Of a DNA stretch of 18,623 nt, positions 15,290 to 18,623 are shown in pieces. This stretch comes from a bacterium (GTDB taxonomy: Bacteria > Armatimonadota > Fimbriimonadia > Fimbriimonadales > GBS-DC). The stretch spans positions 1-18,623 of the forward strand of contig JARJMV020000165.1 in the NCBI GenBank assembly GCA_029335935.2, read 5' to 3'. Every line of letters starts with the position of its first letter. Positions within the stretch are counted from its first letter, which is position 1. Below the pieces are notes generated by a model. That model saw nothing but the letters and a program-made list of their open reading frames with translations. It made no database searches and was not told the origin of the DNA. Made by a program: the position numbers and the translations under genes.

Positions 15290-17191
15290 ATGGCGCAGGC
15301 GTGTGGGTGTGACGGTTCGTGCGGCGCGTCGCGCCGCGCAGGCTGGCAGATAGGGCTGGGCGTCGCGTTGGCGTTGGCGGCGGAGCTCGCTGAGTGGCTG
15401 GGGACGGCGGAGGCGCTGCCTGCGCTACTGGCAACGGCGGCGATAGCCATCGCAGGGCGCGCCGTGCTGTGGCAAGGCATGCGCGCCCTAACGCGCCTTC
15501 AGCCGAACATCTACCTGCTGATGACGCTGGCGAGCGTCGGGGCAATCGCGCTGGGCAAATGGGGCGAGGCGGCGGTTGTTGTCACCCTCTACGCGCTGGC
15601 GGAACTGCTGGAGCAACGCGCCGCCGAACGCTCGGAGCGGAGCCTGCGCGCCGCACTCCAACTGGCGCCCCCACAAGCCACTGTGCAAACGCCCGACGGC
15701 GCATGGCAAACCGTCCCCGTTGAGCAAATCCAAATCGGGCAGCGGATTCGCGTCAAGCCCGGCGAACGCATCCCGCTGGACGGCGCAGTAGTCGCAGGCG
15801 CGTCATCGGTCGATCAGTCGCCTATCACGGGCGAGAGCGTGCCTATCGAAAAATCGGTGGGCGACACGGTTTACGCAGGCGCGCTGAACCTGCACGGTTC
15901 GTTGGATGTGGTGGTGAACGCGACGGCAGACGCAACGGTCGTAGCGCAGATTGCACGGATAGCAGCGCAGGCGCGCCGCGCACAGGTGGAGCGGCTCATC
16001 GACCGTTTCGCCCGAACCTACACGCCGCTGATGCTGGGGCTGGCGACGGGCGTGGCAGTGTTGCCGCCGTTAGTGATGGGTGGCGCGTGGGGCGAATGGC
16101 TGTACCGAGGACTGGTGCTGCTGGTGCTGGGATGCCCCTGTGCGCTGGTGATTAGCACGCCCGTGACGCTGCTGAGCGCGCTTGCGGGGCTGGCGCGACG
16201 CGGCGTGGTGGTCAAAGGCGCCGCCGTGCTGGAGCATGCGGCGCGCCTACGCGCCTTCGCCTTCGACAAAACTGGCACGCTGACCTACGGCTGTCTGCAG
16301 GTGGAATTCATCCGCTACCCCGATACGAAGCCACTGGCGCGACCGCTGGAGATTGCCCTGAGCTTAGCGATGCACTCGGAGCATCCCGTCGCCCAAGCCA
16401 TTCGCGACCACTGCCTCCAGCAAGGCACGACTGCGCGCCCCGTCGAATCGTTCGAGACAACGCCCGGACTGGGCGTGGTGGGCGTCGTGGATGGTCAGAC
16501 CTTTCGGATGGGCAACCACCGTTTTGTGGAAGCGCACAACGCCTGCTCGAAGCCGTTGGAGACGCTGCTGGAGCAGCTGGAGCAGCAGGGATTGACGCCT
16601 GTCGTGCTATTTGACCATCAGCCTCGCGTGGTGTTCGCGCTGCGCGATACCGCGCGCCCCGACGCCGCGCCCGCGATAGCGCAGTTGCACGCGCTGGGGC
16701 TTCACACAGCGTTGTTGACAGGCGATGTGCCCGCCGTTGCGGACGCCGTTGCCCACGCGACAGGCGTGCAGGCGCACTACGCGGAGCTGCTGCCCCATCA
16801 GAAGGCGCAGGCATTAGAAGCGCTGCGCCAGCAGTTCGGATGCGTGGGCATGGCGGGCGACGGCGTGAACGATGCGCCTGCACTGGCGCTCGCCGATGTG
16901 GGCATCAGCTTCGCCGAACGCGGAACCGACCTCGCGCTGGAGACAGCCGATGTCGCCCTGATGCGCCACGATTTGACGCTCATCCCAACGCTCATACGCA
17001 CCGCGAAACACGCCATGCGCCTGATTACGCAGAATATCGCCTTCGTGCTGAGCGTGCGCGCAGGGTTCATCGCGCTCGCGCTGATGGGTCAGACGACCCT
17101 CTGGATGGCAATTCTGGCGGATATGGGCGTCACACTGCTGGTGATTGCCAACGGTTGGCGTGCAGCGACCCCCATCTATAGTGCTGATTGA
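15290..17191 (+). CDS. P1B-2-type heavy-metal efflux ATPase (Zn/Cd/Pb-like)
   Basis: Inner-membrane ATPase expected to expel divalent soft metals. It has 633 residues. Motifs in order are a short Cys-rich N-terminus (C5, C7, C11 in CGCDGSC) in place of a ferredoxin-like HMA domain, TGES (180-183), CPC in the sixth helix (C282-P-C284, [11 protein letters not shown]), DKTGT with phosphorylated D326, HP (H365-P366) and GDGVND (523-528). The last helices contain D611 in [11 protein letters not shown], aligned with the P1B-2 Asp (ZntA D714). The Lys usually paired with it (ZntA K693) is Arg here (R590 in LSVRAGF). CPC plus D611 favours Zn/Cd/Pb over Cu+. No metal regulator is adjacent. The apparent leaderless start and own -10 box suggest transcription apart from the pyrophosphatase. 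Confidence 0.9.
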   Translation: MAQACGCDGSCGASRRAGWQIGLGVALALAAELAEWLGTAEALPALLATAAIAIAGRAVLWQGMRALTRLQPNIYLLMTLASVGAIALGKWGEAAVVVTLYALAELLEQRAAERSERSLRAALQLAPPQATVQTPDGAWQTVPVEQIQIGQRIRVKPGERIPLDGAVVAGASSVDQSPITGESVPIEKSVGDTVYAGALNLHGSLDVVVNATADATVVAQIARIAAQARRAQVERLIDRFARTYTPLMLGLATGVAVLPPLVMGGAWGEWLYRGLVLLVLGCPCALVISTPVTLLSALAGLARRGVVVKGAAVLEHAARLRAFAFDKTGTLTYGCLQVEFIRYPDTKPLARPLEIALSLAMHSEHPVAQAIRDHCLQQGTTARPVESFETTPGLGVVGVVDGQTFRMGNHRFVEAHNACSKPLETLLEQLEQQGLTPVVLFDHQPRVVFALRDTARPDAAPAIAQLHALGLHTALLTGDVPAVADAVAHATGVQAHYAELLPHQKAQALEALRQQFGCVGMAGDGVNDAPALALADVGISFAERGTDLALETADVALMRHDLTLIPTLIRTAKHAMRLITQNIAFVLSVRAGFIALALMGQTTLWMAILADMGVTLLVIANGWRAATPIYSAD

Positions 17192-17217
17192 CCACCATCG
17201 TCGCAGAAGTCCCCAGA

Positions 17218-17250
17218 TTTAGGGGCAAATTTAACAATTCCCCCCCTAAA
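17218..17250. terminator. Long hairpin between ATPase and nrdB
   Basis: TTTAGGGG (17218-17225) pairs perfectly with CCCCTAAA (17243-17250). The 17-nt loop holds a further AATT/AATT pairing around TAAC. It ends 4 nt before the nrdB -35 box. There is no T-run after it, so it could be a factor-assisted terminator of the ATPase transcript or a protein-binding site upstream of nrdB. Confidence 0.35.
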
Positions 17251-17254
17251 ACCC

Positions 17255-17285
17255 TTGACAAAGGCGTCAAGCGATAGGGTATACT
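17255..17285 (+). promoter_or_regulatory. Promoter of nrdB
   Basis: A perfect -35 TTGACA (17255-17260) and a -10 TATACT (17280-17285) preceded by GGG are separated by 19 bp, slightly long. Transcription should begin near 17292, giving a leader of about 97 nt with several dyads. Confidence 0.65.
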
Positions 17286-17294
17286 GCCCGCGCA

Positions 17295-17360
17295 GGTACA
17301 ACCGAGTGTACCGCTACAGGTTGTGGCTGCAGGCGAGAAAATTCGCGATTTTGGGCGAAT
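17295..17360 (+). promoter_or_regulatory. Structured leader and possible operator of nrdB
   Basis: GGTACA/TGTACC (17295-17300 with 17307-17312) is a perfect 18-bp dyad a few bases after the predicted transcription start. ACAACC (17298-17303) can instead pair with GGTTGT (17319-17324), and the two pairings exclude each other. ATTCGC/GCGAAT (17341-17346 with 17355-17360) forms a third hairpin before the GGAGGG ribosome site (17374-17379). The sequences do not match the AT-rich NrdR box consensus that I know. Confidence 0.35.
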
Positions 17361-17388
17361 AGATACTACAGATGGAGGGTTATGCACG

Positions 17389-18363
17389 ATGCCGCTGTTC
17401 GAGAAACGGGTGAATCTGAAGCCGTATGAGTATCCCGATCTACTGAAGTTTCGCGACGCCATCCGCCACTCGTACTGGCTGCATACCGAGTTTTCCTTAG
17501 CGGGCGATGTGCAAGACTGGCACGCCCGTACCGAGCCGCATGAACGCAACGCGCTCAAAAACACGATGCTCGCCATCTCGCAGATTGAGGTCTCCGTCAA
17601 GACCTTCTGGGCGCGTATCTACGACCGCATGCCCAAGCCTGAGATTGCAGAGGTGGGGATGACCTTCGCCGAGAGCGAGGTGCGCCACGCCAACGCCTAC
17701 TCCCACCTGCTGGACCTGCTGGGGCTGAGCGGCGAGTTCGAGAAGATTCACAGTATCCCCGCAATTATGGACCGCGTTCGCTACCTACAGCAGGCGCAGG
17801 AAGGCATGCGCAGTAGCGACAACCGACAGTTCGCGCTCACCGTGCTACTCTTCTCCGCGTTCGTCGAGCATATCTCGCTCTTCTCGCAGTTCCTGATTCT
17901 CATGGCGTTCAACAAGCACCGCGCGGCGTTCAAGGGCGTCTCCAACATCGTCGAAGCCACCAGCAAAGAGGAGCAGATTCACGGCATGTTCGGCGTCGAA
18001 CTCGTGCGCATCTTGCAACACGAGTACCCCAACTGGTTCGACGCCGCGACCGAAGACGCGATTCTACGCGCGGTGGAGCGCGCCTACGCCGCCGAGCAGT
18101 ATATTCTGGACTGGATTTTCGAACGCGGCGAGCTGGACTACCTCCCGCGCTATCAGGTGGACGAGTTCTTGAAGAACCGATTCAACAACTCGTTGCGCAG
18201 TGTGGGCATTCAACCGCTCTTCAGCGTAGATGAGCCAGCCCTTGCCGCCACACGCTGGTTCGATGAAGAGCTGCTCGCCACGAAAGAGAACGATTTCTTC
18301 AATAAGCGAAGCATTACCTACTCTAAGAAGATGAAGAGCTTCAGCGAAGAGGAGCTCTTCTAA
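17389..18363 (+). CDS. nrdB: Class I ribonucleotide reductase small (R2) subunit
   Basis: Radical-generating subunit that, with NrdA, makes deoxyribonucleotides. It has 324 residues. The ferritin-like metal ligands are readable: E97 and H100 (FAESEVRH), E160 (FVEHISLF), and E195 with H198 (KEEQIHG). The first ligand position holds Glu (E67 in SQIEVSVKTF) where classical R2 proteins have Asp. The radical Tyr position, four after H100, is Y104. The C-terminal tail FSEEELF fits the R1-docking peptide. The start ATG at 17389 (MPLFEKR) has GGAGGG 9 nt upstream; a longer frame from 17323 runs through the structured leader and is rejected. NrdA is not in the window, and the palindrome array begins on the base after the stop. 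Confidence 0.93.
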   Translation: MPLFEKRVNLKPYEYPDLLKFRDAIRHSYWLHTEFSLAGDVQDWHARTEPHERNALKNTMLAISQIEVSVKTFWARIYDRMPKPEIAEVGMTFAESEVRHANAYSHLLDLLGLSGEFEKIHSIPAIMDRVRYLQQAQEGMRSSDNRQFALTVLLFSAFVEHISLFSQFLILMAFNKHRAAFKGVSNIVEATSKEEQIHGMFGVELVRILQHEYPNWFDAATEDAILRAVERAYAAEQYILDWIFERGELDYLPRYQVDEFLKNRFNNSLRSVGIQPLFSVDEPALAATRWFDEELLATKENDFFNKRSITYSKKMKSFSEEELF

Positions 18364-18623
18364 GTAGCACGGACATTCCTGTCCGTGCCACGACGCTTGG
18401 ACTGGAAAGTCCAAGCCACGCCCGTAGCACCGACATCCCTGTCCGTGCAACAACGCTTGGACTGGAAAGTCCAAGCCACCGTAGCACGGACATTCCTGTC
18501 CGTGCTTAAGAAGTGCCTACGCTTGGACTGGAACGTCCAAGCCACCGTAGCACCGACATCCCGTCCGTGCTGAAGAAGTGCCTACGCTTGGACTGGAAAG
18601 TACAAGCCACCGTAGCACCGACA
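18364..18623. repeat. Array of two alternating palindromic modules (continues off window)
   Basis: Module A has arms GCACGGACA and TGTCCGTGC around loop TTCC, with GTA before it. Copies are at 18364-18388, 18424-18448, 18481-18505 and 18547-18570, plus a cut copy at 18612-18623. Module B has arms GCTTGGACT and AGTCCAAGC around loop GGAA. Copies are at 18395-18416, 18455-18476, 18521-18542 and 18586-18607. The A-to-A period is 60, 57, 66 and 65 bp. Some copies carry arm mismatches or a one-base deletion, so they are diverging. Spacers are short and partly shared (TTAAGAAGTGCCTAC and GAAGAAGTGCCTAC). This is not CRISPR, since there are no uniform unique spacers. Confidence 0.9.

Noticed and set aside
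17286..17388. NrdR box pair upstream of nrdB
   Set aside because: The dyads there are GC-rich with different spacing and do not match the AT-rich 16-bp NrdR consensus.
18360..18573. Open frames of about 60 codons on both strands across the palindrome array
   Set aside because: They are translations of the alternating modules (repeated LDWKVQAT or AWTFQSKR) with no start signals; the frame is open because most periods are multiples of three.
18364..18623. CRISPR array
   Set aside because: Two different palindromes alternate with short, partly shared spacers; there are no uniform repeats with unique 30-40 nt spacers and no cas genes.

Overview
The window is gene-dense bacterial DNA, GC-rich with heavy use of GCG and GCC codons. 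It carries an aerobic ba3-type cytochrome oxidase, a membrane pyrophosphatase and a class I ribonucleotide reductase R2 subunit, with short promoters and several apparently leaderless genes. This fits a free-living, probably thermophilic aerobe from a deep-branching group. The tandem palindromic repeats at the right end recall those of Armatimonadota-like genomes, but that placement is an inference I cannot prove from the window.

Positions 1-3030 (minus strand) hold a compact respiratory operon reading leftward: a 39-residue single-helix protein (subunit IIa-like), ba3 oxidase subunit II (CuA), subunit I (heme/CuB), and a SCO1/SenC copper chaperone cut by the window edge. A consensus promoter and two mutually exclusive hairpins precede it.

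Positions 3060-7216 (plus strand) hold a four-gene overlapping set: a membrane TPR protein, an exported CsgG-like/TPR protein, a PilZ-domain membrane protein and a family 2 glycosyltransferase. This looks like a cyclic-di-GMP-responsive envelope or surface-glycan system of unknown function, and it is the least described unit in the window.

Positions 7205-9822 (minus strand) hold glcF-like, YqeG-like HAD phosphatase and aroE. They diverge, through a 50-bp intergenic region with back-to-back promoters, from mtaB (9859-11151, plus), a tRNA-modification enzyme. A convergent aldehyde dehydrogenase (11175-12674, minus) follows.

Positions 12812-17191 (plus strand) hold tRNA-Glu(TTC), an inverted repeat, a K+-dependent membrane pyrophosphatase predicted to pump Na+, and a P1B-2 metal-efflux ATPase. 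The ATPase has an Arg where the conserved membrane Lys is expected.

Positions 17218-18623 hold a structured leader, nrdB with a Glu in the first metal-ligand position, and a right-end array of two alternating hairpin modules with complementary loops.

Nine putative -10 boxes in the window all carry GG immediately 5' (GG-TATAMT type). Three of them lie 8-9 nt from the start codon, which implies leaderless mRNAs.
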